Below are positions 1 to 8,874 of a stretch of 64,000 nucleotides of DNA, piece by piece. The notes beneath the pieces were generated by a model. The model worked only from the letters and a program-made list of their open reading frames with translations, made no database searches and was not told the DNA's origin. The DNA comes from DATDIC01 sp963777625. GTDB taxonomy: Bacteria; Pseudomonadota; Alphaproteobacteria; Acetobacterales; Acetobacteraceae. Position 1 is the first letter of the stretch; every line of letters begins with the position of its first letter. The DNA is taken from the NCBI GenBank assembly GCA_963777625.1, contig CAVZRO010000035.1, positions 251,360 to 315,359 on the forward strand, given 5' to 3'. Position numbers and translations under genes: made by a program.

Positions 1-35
1 AGATAGCCAACCGGGTCGGGTGATGTCCCAGCGAC

Positions 36-113
36 CTAAGTCAAGCAGCTCATGAGTAAGATTTTTACGCCGAATATCTCGCCACGAAGCTCCGCCAGCT
101 CGTTGTTCGTCAT
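36..113 (-). CDS. Tiny hypothetical ORF downstream of the IS1595 transposase
   Basis: A 25-residue reading frame starts with an ATG preceded by a good GGAGGAAA ribosome-binding site and begins MTNNELAELRGEIFGVK. It lies just past the transposase stop on the same strand. The composition looks like the beginning of a short helical protein, but the stop comes early. It may be a cut-off remnant or an accessory frame of the insertion sequence. No function can be assigned. Confidence 0.2.
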   Translation of the reverse strand: MTNNELAELRGEIFGVKILLMSCLT

Positions 114-189
114 TTCTCTGCTTTCCTCCAATGGCAGACATAATTGCCGAGGATCAGCGATGACCCTCGGTGCCCGTTTTCCTTTTGGT

Positions 190-1134
190 CTAGAATGGCG
201 CCTCCGTTGTCCGGCCTCCACCAACTGTTCGATAGGTAAGCCGCTTGCCCTTGGCGCCCGACAAAGCGCGGTCAGTGCGCATCAGGTCGTCAATTCCAAG
301 CTTCGCCCTGTTGTTATGCCGGAAGTCGAACTCGGCGGCGTAGCGATGCAGATGAGCGGCGGAAACGTGGAAATAACAGCCATAGATGCCGCGCTTGAAG
401 ATGGAGAAGTAATTCTCGACCGTGTTGGTGTGCCAGAAGTAGGCGCGGACGTACTCTTCTTGCGAATGGTTGACGGTGCCGTGGCTGGCGAAAGTCGCTG
501 CGATGTTGGGATAGACCGGACTTTCGTCGGTCATCACGGCGCTTGCCTTGTTGACATTCGAGACAATAATCGGCCGCAGGGTTTCGGCAGTGACATTCGG
601 AACGTGGAAACTGCGGACGCGGCCTTCGCGTTCGACCAAGGCGACAACGGCTTCCTTGGGCGGGATGATATTCTTCCGATTGCGGGCTTTGCCGCCAACA
701 TAGGTTTCATCGACTTCGACGACCTTGTTGGCGCCCCCCATGTCCCCACCTGGCTCAAAGCCGAGTTCCTTCATAGCTTCGCGAATGCGGTGCCCAAGGA
801 ACCATGCGGTTTTCATACTGCCACCGAACGTGCGCTGAAGCTGCCGGGTGGCGATACCCTTCTTGCTGCTACAAACCAAATAGAAGGCTTGCAGCCAGAT
901 ACGCAGCGGGACGTGGCTGAACTCGAAGATGGTTCCGACGCGAACGGTGAACTGCTGGCGGCAGGCGTAGCACTTCCACAAGCCTGGGCGGCTGGACTTG
1001 CCCTGAAGGCGGCCGGCTTTGCCGATCGTGCCGCACTTCGGGCAGACCGGACCATTCGGCCAAAGCTTGCTTTCGACATATGCGAAAGCGGCTTCTTCGT
1101 TATGGAAATTAGAAGCGGAGAGTTCGGAGCGCAT
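190..1134 (-). CDS. IS1595-family (ISXO2-like) transposase
   Basis: A 314-residue DDE transposase with the layout of the IS1595 group. An N-terminal zinc ribbon (CPKCG near residue 33 and CYAC near 55) is followed by a catalytic domain with VDETYVGGK (first Asp, near residue 142), VMTDESPVY (second Asp, near 202) and HTNTVENYFSIFKRGIYG (acidic third residue, near 236). The reading frame is complete. I could not define terminal inverted repeats on either side, so the limits of the element are unknown. It sits about 270 bases beyond the end of the RiPP locus and may have helped mobilise or disrupt that region. Confidence 0.9.
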   Translation of the reverse strand: MRSELSASNFHNEEAAFAYVESKLWPNGPVCPKCGTIGKAGRLQGKSSRPGLWKCYACRQQFTVRVGTIFEFSHVPLRIWLQAFYLVCSSKKGIATRQLQRTFGGSMKTAWFLGHRIREAMKELGFEPGGDMGGANKVVEVDETYVGGKARNRKNIIPPKEAVVALVEREGRVRSFHVPNVTAETLRPIIVSNVNKASAVMTDESPVYPNIAATFASHGTVNHSQEEYVRAYFWHTNTVENYFSIFKRGIYGCYFHVSAAHLHRYAAEFDFRHNNRAKLGIDDLMRTDRALSGAKGKRLTYRTVGGGRTTEAPF

Positions 1135-1199
1135 GACTGATACCGATCAGATGACAGACAAGGAGTTTGAAGCGTTCATGGACAGCTATTTGCCGGAAC

Positions 1200-1379
1200 T
1201 CACCGCTTTATCGCTTCGGCGGCTCGTTGGAGAAAAGCCTCGAACGCAGCACGGGATAACTGAACCGACACCGGAGGGGCAGATTGCGGCTTGAATGTCA
1301 GGACTGCGGTGCGGCCATCTTCGCTAAGATCAACGTCGATCATGCGAGTCTGGTAGATCGTAATCGTTGGCACGGGCAT
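1200..1379 (-). CDS. Small hypothetical protein upstream of the transposase
   Basis: A 59-residue frame starts at ATG (MPVPTITIYQTRMIDVDLSE) and ends 65 bases before the transposase start on the same strand. An AGGTAG ribosome-binding site lies about 5 to 10 bases upstream and is part of a perfect small hairpin. The protein alternates short beta-like stretches (TAVLTFKPQ, PPVSVQLS) with a C-terminal helix. It could be an accessory gene carried by the IS1595 element or a chromosomal gene next to the insertion. No family is recognised. Confidence 0.45.
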   Translation of the reverse strand: MPVPTITIYQTRMIDVDLSEDGRTAVLTFKPQSAPPVSVQLSRAAFEAFLQRAAEAIKR

Positions 1380-1384
1380 GGCTG

Positions 1385-1400
1385 CCTACCTTTCGGTAGG
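1385..1400. promoter_or_regulatory. Perfect hairpin over a ribosome-binding site
   Basis: CCTACC, TTTC loop, GGTAGG: a perfect 6-bp stem with a tetraloop. On the minus strand its second half supplies the AGGTAG that precedes the ATG at 1379. If transcribed, it would partly hide the ribosome-binding site of the 59-residue gene. This is inferred from sequence alone. Confidence 0.35.
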
Positions 1401-1404
1401 AAAT

Positions 1405-1939
1405 CTACATATGGAGGCTGGGGTTGTCAAGTGTAACATCGCCCCAAAAGCCATGGACCAATCCACCGCCCTCGCTGTGCGGACGGATGGAATGCAATGC
1501 AGGCCCAAGGCGAATCGCAAGTTCTCGACCTGCCATCTCTTGGATTGAGTTGCGCAGGGTGCGGTTGCCTCTACTTCCCAAGGAAGTAGCCACGTCCCTA
1601 AGTGCATGGGCTGCAAGCGCATCAGCCGCCACTTTTAGGAATTGTGTGGCGATGTCACCCGAGCCACCTTCCATCCTTGCAAATAGTGCTGGCAAGAACG
1701 ATCTCACAGTATCAAGCATGCGGAAGGGCGTAAAGGGACCTTTGGCGGCTCTCGGATTGCAAAAGATAGCACTAGGGACTGGTTGAGCCACCAATTGTCC
1801 AATTATTTCAAGAATGTCTTCGTGCAGCGAGGGGAGACAGATCGAAAAAATGCGTAGGAAGTGGCAAGCTTAGTGTTTCGCTAGTGGCACGTACAAAATC
1901 TTCCATGGACCACTTTGCGGCCTCGCGTGGTCGAGGCAT
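1405..1939 (-). CDS. Unknown third gene of the YcaO/TfuA locus (single-base frameshift)
   Basis: The ATG overlaps the YcaO stop as TGATG, a typical translational coupling signal. The first frame reads MPRPREAAKWSMEDFVRATS and on to residue 43, then stops. Removing one C from the CCCC run near 1827-1830 joins it to a second frame (LHEDILEIIGQLVAQPVPS onward) that runs to 1405, giving about 177 residues. The second half is helical and contains AIFCNPRAAKGPFTPFRML and a serine/glycine-rich end. I do not recognise the family. Its position as the third gene of the RiPP operon suggests a partner or tailoring role, but that is inference. The frameshift may be a sequence error, since it lies in a homopolymer. 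Confidence 0.45.
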
Positions 1940-3216
1940 CAGAATATCCGATGTTCAAAGCGGAAACCGGGCACAATGACCTTTACGACTTGGAAGGCGG
2001 ACACCGCAGAAAATTCGTATACGAGCAGCGATCTTATGCCTTTCCCATAAAGTCGGCTCAGGCTGTACTTCAACCATTCTTGCGGACTACCTTCACGCCC
2101 AACTGCACGAAAGTGTTGGAATTTACCGGTGTGAGACAGCCCCTCCAGCCAAGTCTGCACGTTCGAAGGCGATTGATGAAAATGATCTTCACGCAACCCC
2201 GATCGTGCCCCACTGGCGTAGGCTAGCCGAACCTGCAAAGATTCCTTTAGGGACTTCTGGAAGGCCGCGCGAATGTCATCAGAGCAGCCATAGCCAACGG
2301 TGATGGCTCGCCGGCTTTCGAACGCATCATCGTGCTTGCCGCTTCGCGCTGATAGGAATGTCATAAAGACATGAAAGCCAAAGTCGTTTGCTATCCAGAG
2401 TGGGTAGAGAGCTCCATCCCGGCGGACCAACCAATCCGACAATGTCCGCGGCAACACGCCGTCGACGTCGAATAATTCCAGGTTTTCAGTCCGCAAGCAA
2501 CCTAATCGAATTGCCGAGGTGGATATCACATGCCTCTCGATCGCTTCCTCGATGGCGTGACGTAAACCAAGTGACCGATCACCACTTACGCCCATACCAT
2601 TGGTAGTGAACCGAAACGCGGGATCGTCGGAGAACGCAAGAGCGCTGTATGGCAATACGTGCGCATTACCGCTCATAAGATCATCGCAAGGGACCCAGTC
2701 CACGACACGCGCTTTGTCGAACTGAGCTTCATCATAGCCGGGCAGCGTAGTCAGGTCGGGGACTCGGTGTCTACTCGAAACTTCAAGATAGCTTGCAGTA
2801 GTCGCGGCCGTAGCGGGTCGTTCAACCGCATCGAATTCTAGTGCCTCAGCCAGGGCATTCTGCCGAGCTTCAAGGCGTGTTGTGCCAGATCCGAGGGAAA
2901 TGGGATTTGCACGAAAGCTACTCCGAACAGCAGCAACGATCTCGACAGGCATGTCATCAAGGCCGGAAAGCCAGCAAAAGCGCGATATTAGGCGATTATG
3001 AAGAGGGGCGAGTCCAGAACGTGGATGAAATACCGATAGTCGTCGGATTGATCCTTGCCTTTCGATCTCAGAGCGCGCTAACGATAATTCGATGGCAAGC
3101 TCCGCATCGCGCTGCTTTTGATTAATATAGTGTGCTCTCAGTTCGTGAGAGAGGCCGAGAGCTCGCTCGGTTCCGATTGCTTCTGCCAGCGCTGCTCCTA
3201 CGCCGCCCCCAATCAC
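1939..3216 (-). CDS. YcaO-family cyclodehydratase / thioamide synthetase (RiPP maturation)
   Basis: YcaO enzymes use ATP to activate a peptide backbone amide, forming azolines or, with a TfuA partner, thioamides. The YcaO core starts near residue 100. The first ATP-binding segment is GSGTTRLEARQNALAEALEF (109-128), where canonical SxxxExxER has become N-E-E-F. The second segment is TTNGMGVSGDRSLGLRHA followed by IEEAIERH (204-229), which is well conserved. The C-terminus is VVKVIVPGFRFEHRIF. The listed start is a GTG at 3216, but residues 1-50 (including NQKQRDAEL) look like the C-terminal part of TfuA. The true product may therefore be a TfuA-YcaO fusion of about 610 residues. The next gene overlaps the stop as TGATG. 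Confidence 0.85.
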   Translation of the reverse strand: MIGGGVGAALAEAIGTERALGLSHELRAHYINQKQRDAELAIELSLARSEIERQGSIRRLSVFHPRSGLAPLHNRLISRFCWLSGLDDMPVEIVAAVRSSFRANPISLGSGTTRLEARQNALAEALEFDAVERPATAATTASYLEVSSRHRVPDLTTLPGYDEAQFDKARVVDWVPCDDLMSGNAHVLPYSALAFSDDPAFRFTTNGMGVSGDRSLGLRHAIEEAIERHVISTSAIRLGCLRTENLELFDVDGVLPRTLSDWLVRRDGALYPLWIANDFGFHVFMTFLSARSGKHDDAFESRRAITVGYGCSDDIRAAFQKSLKESLQVRLAYASGARSGLREDHFHQSPSNVQTWLEGLSHTGKFQHFRAVGREGSPQEWLKYSLSRLYGKGIRSLLVYEFSAVSAFQVVKVIVPGFRFEHRIF

Positions 3217-3771
3217 GCTGTTTGAAGAAAATCTTCTTCGCCGTTTCTATCAATGTCTTTGCAAGCGCGCCCGATAGGCTATGGTCATGCAGTAGGTTCT
3301 CAATAGTGAACCGCAAGTTCACAAGCGGGATGGTGAGTTCTTGATATCCAAATTCCCCGGGTGCGTGCAGAACCGCAACCTCATCATCGTCATGAATTAG
3401 CCTGGATGAATAGGCTTCATAGATCCTGCCGACACCAATCATTCCGAGCCGCGACGTCTCAGCTGCTCTCAAGGCTCCCAAGCTGGCAGCTCCTATCAGG
3501 AGACGCCCTGCTCTTAGAACTTCTTTTATTTCAATGTGTGATACGGACAGCGTCCAATCGAAATATCCATCGATCAGAACAAGTCTTGGGTACTCGCGCG
3601 CAGCCAAGATTTAGAATCTCCTCGGCGGGCGGGTGCGCCGACCACATACCCCGCTTGGGCCGCTCTGGCCCTACCGTGAGGGCCTAAGCTAGGGCCCGCA
3701 AAGATAATGGTGTCGCTGGAGCGAACGTCGCTTCTTCCTGTCCGCTGTAAAATCGCCCTTCGGCTGATCAT
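3122..3771 (-). CDS. TfuA-like protein, split by two single-base shifts, probably fused to YcaO
   Basis: TfuA-like proteins partner YcaO enzymes in thioamide formation and in trifolitoxin biosynthesis. The N-terminal piece (from ATG 3771) has the family opening TIIFAGPSLGP and VVGAPARRGD. The core then continues in another frame (to 3122) with LVLIDGYFDWT, IGAASLGALRAAE, LGMIGVGRIYEAY and HDDDEVAVLHAPGE, all family hallmarks. One extra A at the AAA near 3610 would join the two. A second shift at the GGGGG near 3206-3210 would carry the protein into the YcaO frame, where the expected TfuA C-terminal motif (NQKQRDAEL) occurs. Both shifts lie in homopolymers, so sequencing error, true decay and frameshifting are all open. 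Sure of the family, unsure of the state. Confidence 0.8.
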
Positions 3772-3863
3772 CAGCGTCAGCTCCCGGCCTACAGCGTTGA
3801 TGGTGGCTATCTAGAGAAAGGCTTCTGTAAATGCGCGGGCGACCTCACCGTACGAGAGTGACC

Positions 3864-4181
3864 TCACGGTGCGGGACACTCAATGATGCTCGAATAGGCG
3901 GCGCCGACAAGAGCGCTTATGTCGTCGAGCTTCAAAGTCTGACCGCCGGGTGACCGGGGCATCTTCCGAGGTACAACAATCGTAAGCGTATCGGCATCCT
4001 CTTCAATTGCACGCACCTTCACGCCCGCCGGCAGGGTCAAGCCGAGGAAATCCTCCACCGCCTGTTTCGGATTTGCTACCAGCTGAGCGCGCAAAGACGG
4101 GCTTCCACTCGCGGCTTGGATCAGAGCACCAAGTTTTTCTTTGACAACGCGGTAGGCTAGGTCGCCTGCGAAACTCGACAT
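3864..4181 (-). CDS. NHLP-leader RiPP precursor peptide
   Basis: A 105-residue peptide with a nitrile-hydratase-like leader (NHLP, also called TOMM propeptide). Residues 28-51 (SLRAQLVANPKQAVEDFLGL then TLP) match the leader consensus of a helix with NP followed by an LGLxLP turn. Residues 54-71 (VKVRAIEEDADTLTIVVP) match the conserved beta strands. The leader ends in LDDISALVGA, a likely double-small-residue cleavage site after 93-94. That would leave a core of about 11 residues, AYSSIIECPAP, with two Ser and one Cys as candidate YcaO targets. GGGAGG lies 5 bases before the ATG. It is the first gene of the locus and lies 92 bases before tfuA. The assignment as precursor follows from family and context; the modification is inferred. 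Confidence 0.85.
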   Translation of the reverse strand: MSSFAGDLAYRVVKEKLGALIQAASGSPSLRAQLVANPKQAVEDFLGLTLPAGVKVRAIEEDADTLTIVVPRKMPRSPGGQTLKLDDISALVGAAYSSIIECPAP

Positions 4182-4436
4182 GATACCTCCCGATCTGGAG
4201 TGCCGAAATCAGGGTGCGCGGGCCCCTCTGACACTAAGGAACAATTTCTATACCCCACCTCAACGGTTGTCATCTGAGAATTCGAACCAGCCCGTCCCCG
4301 GGGCACCCGAAAGCGGACGGACCAAAAGCCACCCAAACCCCAACTCCAAACCCGAACCTCCCCAGCACCCGCCCCCTTTCGCCCCCCGCCCCAACACCCG
4401 ATATGCTCCCAATCATCTGCACGAGGAATTCGGCGC

Positions 4437-4985
<549 letters not shown>

Positions 4986-5050
4986 AATACCCCGCTCATC
5001 CGGCGGCCCTTGACGCCACTCGCCCCCCGCGTCACCAGCCCTGGGCATGA

Positions 5051-6194
5051 GTGTCCTCGCCGACGCCGCGCGTCGTCCGACGATCAGCCCGCCCGCTCGC
5101 CCCAACGCAAGCGCCGGAGCTGACCGTCGTCGTCCCCTGCTACAACGAGCGCGCCAACGTGGCGCCCGCTGGTTGCCAAGCTCGGCGCGGCGCTGCGGGA
5201 CATCGCCTGGGAAGTCATCTTCGTCGACGACGACAGTCCCGATCGCACCGCCGCCGAAGTCCGGGAAATCGCGTCCCACGACCCGCGCGTGCGCTGCATT
5301 CGCCGGATTGGCCGGCGCGGACTGGCCTCCGCGGTGATCGAGGGCGCACTCGCCTCCTCCGCCCGCTACGTCGCAGTGATGGATGGCGACCTGCAACACG
5401 ACGAAACCCGCCTGCCGCAGATGCTGGCCGCGGCGCGGGCCGGCGCCGACCTGGTGGTCGCCAGCCGCCACGTTGCCGGCGGCGACAACGCCGGCCTGGG
5501 CTCGCGCTGGCGCCACCTGCTCTCCGACAGCGGCATCCGTCTGACCCGCCGGCTGCTGCCGGTGCGCCTCACAGACCCGATGAGCGGCTTCTTCCTGCTG
5601 CCGCGCGAGCTGTTCGAACGGCTCGCCCCTCGGCTCACCGGCCAGGGCTTCAAGATCCTCCTGGACCTCGTCCTGAGCGCGCCCCCCGGCTTGCAGGTCA
5701 CCGAAGTCCCCAGCCGTTTCCGCGAGCGCGTCACCGGCGAGAGCAAGCTCGACGTCCTGGTGCTGGCGCAGTTCGGCGGATTGCTGCTCGACAAGCTGCT
5801 GCACGGGCTGGTGCCGCTGCGTTTCATCGCCTTCGCCGCGGTGGGCGCGCTGGGCGTGCTGGTCCATCTGGCGGTGCTGGCGCCGGCAATAAAGTTTGGA
5901 TCGGTGCCGTTCGCTGCCGCCCAGGCCATCGCCACGGTGGTAGCGATGGGCTTCAATTTCGAATTGAACAACCAGATCACCTATCGCGACCAGCGCCTGC
6001 GCGGCCCCGCTCTGTGGCGCGGCCTGCTGCTGTTCATGGTGGTCTGCGGCCTGGGCGCCGCGGCGAATATCGGTGTCGCCCGCGCGCTCTATGACGAACA
6101 TACCGCCTGGACGCTGGCCGGCGCGACCGGCGCGATGATCGGTGTCGTCTGGAACTACGCCGTCTCGGCGACATTGGTGTGGCGCGCCCGCTGA
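5051..6194 (+). CDS. GT2 polyprenol-phosphate glycosyltransferase with GtrA domain (single-base frameshift)
   Basis: The N-terminal GT-A fold transfers a sugar to a polyprenyl phosphate; the C-terminal GtrA part is a small multi-helix membrane domain. The first frame (GTG 5051) gives ELTVVVPCYNERANVA. The rest, VIFVDDDSPDRTAAEVREI, MDGDLQHDE and the DPMSGFFLL segment, lies in the frame that ends at 6194. Dropping one C from GCGCCCGCT near 5170 restores continuity. The membrane part (residues about 250-370 of the corrected protein) has four hydrophobic helices and the FNFELNNQITYR motif of GtrA proteins. It overlaps the start of the following GT39 gene by 16 bases, so the two probably form an operon that makes and uses a lipid-linked sugar at the membrane. 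Confidence 0.85.
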
Positions 6195-7668
6195 CGGTCG
6201 GCCCGCTGACGATCGGGTTAGGGGCGCTCGCCGCGCTCACGCTGGTCCGGTTGGTTGTTGCGGCGATCGTCCCGCTTGCCCCCGACGAAGCCTATTATTG
6301 GGTCTGGTCGCGCCACCTGCAGCCCGGCTATCTGGATGCCCCGCCCATGGTGGCGATCTGGGTGCGGCTCGGCACGCTCATTGCCGGCCAAACTCCGCTC
6401 GGCGTCCGCCTGCTCGCGCCCGTCTCGGCCGCCCTCGGCTCCATGCTGCTGTGGCACGCCGGGCGAGGCATTGCTCCCCAACCGCCACGCCGGGCTGCTC
6501 GCCGCCGCGCTGCTGAACGCCACATTGCTGTTCGGCGTCGGCGCGGTGATCATGACCCCCGATACCCCGCTGCTGTTCTTCTGGACCTGCTGCCTGTGGG
6601 CGCTGGCCTGCTTCGTCCGCGAAGCCAACGGCGCCTGGCTGGTCGCGGCGGGCGTGTTCGCCGGGTCTCGCGCTGGCCAGCAAATACACCGCCGCCCTGC
6701 TGGTCGGCGGCATCTTCCTGTGGCTGCTGGTCACGCCCCCGCTCCGCCGTTGGCTGCTGCATCCGGCCCCCTGGTGGGGCGCGTTGTTCGGGGCGCAAGC
6801 ATTCGCGCCGGTGATCGCCTGGAACCAGGCGCACGGTTGGGCCAGTTTCGCCAAGCAGGGCGGCCGCGTGGGCGACTGGCAGCCCGCCCGCGCCGCGCAG
6901 TTCCTGAGCGAGCTTCTGGGCAGCCAGCTCGGCCTCGCCACCCCGCTGGTCTTCGTGCTCTGCGCCGCCGGGATCGTGCTCGCCGCGCGCCTTGCCTGGC
7001 GCCCGCGCGACCCCGCCTGGACGCTGCTCGCCGCCCTCACCCTCCCGCCGATCGCCCTATTCGCGCAGCACGCCCTCGGCGATCGCGTCCAGGGCAACTG
7101 GCCGGCAATCATCTATCCGGCCGCCGCAATCGCCGCCGCCGGGCTGCAACAACCGATCTGGCGGCGGCTTCGAGCGCCCGCCGTCGCACTCGGGCTGGCA
7201 ATCACGCTGTTGGTCTATGTGCAGGCCGTCGCCGCACCGTTCGCATTGCCCGCGCGGATCGACCCCACCGCGTTGCGCCTCGCCGGCTGGAGCGGACTGG
7301 CCGCGCAGGTCGAGGCCGCCCGCACGCGCGTCAGCGCACGTTTCGTCGCCGCCGATGAGTACGGGCTATCATCCGAGCTCGCCTGGCTGATCCCGGATAC
7401 GCCGGTCATCGGCGTCGGTGCCCGCTGGACCCTGTTCAACCTGCCCCGCCCGCAAACCGCCGGACAGGTCGGGATCCTGGTGCGCAGCGAGCGGCACGGC
7501 GACGACATCGACCGCGCGCCCTGGGCGGACATCCAGCCGATCGGCGAAGCGGTGCGCCAACGCGATGGCCTGGTGATCGAGCGCTACCGCCTGTTCCGCG
7601 TCGTGGCGCGACCGCCGAACACCGGAGAAGCCGTGCTGCCCGGAAGACACGGCAACGATCTTTCATAA
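6179..7668 (+). CDS. ArnT/PMT-like GT39 membrane glycosyltransferase (two single-base shifts)
   Basis: An integral membrane transferase that would use the lipid-linked sugar of the preceding gene. The N-terminal signature PDEAYYWVWSRHLQPGYLD has the acidic residues of the first periplasmic loop of ArnT-like enzymes. The protein is split over three frames. The first ends in HAGRGIA near 6475; the second carries NRHAGLLAAALLNATLLFG and MTPDTPLLFFW; the third carries ALASKYTAALLVGG and continues to 7668. Removing one base near 6470 and the extra T in GGGTCTCGCG near 6672 gives a single protein of about 496 residues with many hydrophobic helices. The start is a GTG inside the previous gene. Confidence 0.8.
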
Positions 7669-7734
7669 GCGCGAGGGGTGGTCGCGCCCTCGGGACGCGG
7701 TTAATGCTCGGCACACATGAAGGAGACCAGGACG

Positions 7735-8220
7735 ATGCACGAGAACCTCCCCGCACAGCAATTCAATCGCCGCACGATGGTCGGCCTGCTGGCGGCCGGC
7801 AGCCTGATCCCGGTCGCCCTGGCGCGGCGCGCTGACGCGCAGCAGTCTGCGGGCTCCGCTTCCGGCACCGTGACGATGGAACAGACCCAGGTCAGCCTGC
7901 TGGCAAACGCCGGCTGGGGCCACGGCACGCTCGACTTCCAGGGTCACGCCTACAAATTCCGCCTGCATAATCTCGGCGTTGGCGGGATCGGCTACAGCAA
8001 GATGTCGGCGCGCGGAAACGTGTTCGGCCTGTCCAAGCTGGAGGATTTCAGCGGCCTGTACGGGCTGCTCGCGGCAGGCGCGGTCGCCGCCGACGATCAG
8101 CTTCGCGGCGGCGTCTGGCTGCAGAATCCGAGCGGCGTGCGCATGCACCTGGTCCCGAGCCGTCAGGGTCTGGCGCTCAATTTCGGCGCCGACGGGCTGG
8201 TGATCCAGTTCCAGAAATAA
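7735..8220 (+). CDS. Tat-exported hypothetical protein
   Basis: About 161 residues. I chose the ATG at 7735 because AAGGAG lies nine bases upstream; an in-frame ATG at 7717 overlaps that site. The N-terminus has a twin-arginine signal (FNRRTMVGLLAAGSLIPVAL, followed by an ADA cleavage region), so the mature part should be periplasmic. The mature domain is glycine-rich and beta-like, with LNFGADGLVIQF at the end and GVGGIGYSKMSA in the middle. It resembles a conserved proteobacterial secreted family that I cannot name with certainty. It stands alone between the glycosyltransferases and an intergenic palindrome. Confidence 0.75.
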   Translation: MHENLPAQQFNRRTMVGLLAAGSLIPVALARRADAQQSAGSASGTVTMEQTQVSLLANAGWGHGTLDFQGHAYKFRLHNLGVGGIGYSKMSARGNVFGLSKLEDFSGLYGLLAAGAVAADDQLRGGVWLQNPSGVRMHLVPSRQGLALNFGADGLVIQFQK

Positions 8221-8266
8221 GCCCAGGCCTGCGTCATCGCTCGTCGCAATTAAAGACCGTTACCAA

Positions 8267-8340
8267 CGTCATGGCCGGGCTTGCCCCACGTCATGGCCGG
8301 GCTTGTCCAGGCTTGTCCCGGCCATCCACGACTTCTTGCC
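8267..8340. repeat. Intergenic palindromic repeat (CATGGCCGGG... type), tandem copy
   Basis: Two tandem units beginning CGTCATGGCCGGGCTTG, the second closed by the inverted CTTGTCCCGGCCATCCACG. The same element recurs at 20594-20662 and 46276-46302, with a decayed copy near 19691. It behaves like a dispersed REP-type palindrome in intergenic space. Confidence 0.6.
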
Positions 8341-8374
8341 ACCAGGAAGACCGTGCAAATAAAGCCGCTCGCTA

Positions 8375-8779
8375 TCACGCCAGATCGATCGCGTGCCGCT
8401 TGATATCCTCAAGGGAGCAGAAATTCAGCGCCCCGTGTTCGGTCGCCCGCAACACCACGCGGGGGGCCGCGCCGGCATCCAGCGCCTCCTGCCAGCGTGG
8501 CGCGCAAAGGCACCAGCGGTCGCCTGGCTTGAGGCCAGGGAAACCGAACTCCGGGCGCGGCGTGGACAGATCGTTGCCGCTCTCCTTGCTGAAGGCCAGG
8601 AACTCCACGGTCATGACCGCGCACACGGTGTGACTGCCGACATCCTCCGGCCCGGTCTCGCAACATCCGTTACGAAAGAAACCGGTGACCGGGTTGATCG
8701 AACAGGATTCCAGCAATCCGCCGAGCACATTGCGGGACGGGCGGCGTCCGGGGCGCCGGCCGGCTTCATCGAACGGCAT
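8375..8779 (-). CDS. DUF2237 family protein
   Basis: 134 residues matching the DUF2237 pattern throughout: NVLGGLLESCS, PVTGFFRNGCCETGPEDVGSHTVCAVMT, FLAFSKESGNDLSTPRPEFG, GLKPGDRWCLCAPRW and the closing LEDIKRHA. Several Cys and His residues (GCCETGPED, SHTVC, WCLC) suggest metal binding or redox chemistry, but the family has no established function. The first 15 residues (FDEAGRRPGRRPS) are not typical, so a later start is possible. It is transcribed divergently from the aldo/keto reductase. Confidence 0.85.
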   Translation of the reverse strand: MPFDEAGRRPGRRPSRNVLGGLLESCSINPVTGFFRNGCCETGPEDVGSHTVCAVMTVEFLAFSKESGNDLSTPRPEFGFPGLKPGDRWCLCAPRWQEALDAGAAPRVVLRATEHGALNFCSLEDIKRHAIDLA

Positions 8780-8874
8780 GATCGTCTCCCAGCGGTTCGA
8801 GCCGAGCAGCGTTCTAGCGCGGATCGCACGCCCGGCGCCATACTGGCCTAATCAGTCAACAAGGATTGGCGGCA

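Noticed and set aside
52..1140. 362-codon plus-strand frame
   Set aside because: Antisense to the IS1595 transposase, which has full catalytic motifs on the other strand.
1424..1786. 120-codon plus-strand frame
   Set aside because: Antisense to the second half of the YcaO-coupled gene; no ribosome-binding site and Ser/Pro/Ala-rich composition.
3600..3615. Programmed -1 frameshift in tfuA at TCTAAAT
   Set aside because: The AAA codon would have to slip to TAA with a mismatch, there is no good slippery heptamer, and a second shift in the same gene makes sequence error more likely.
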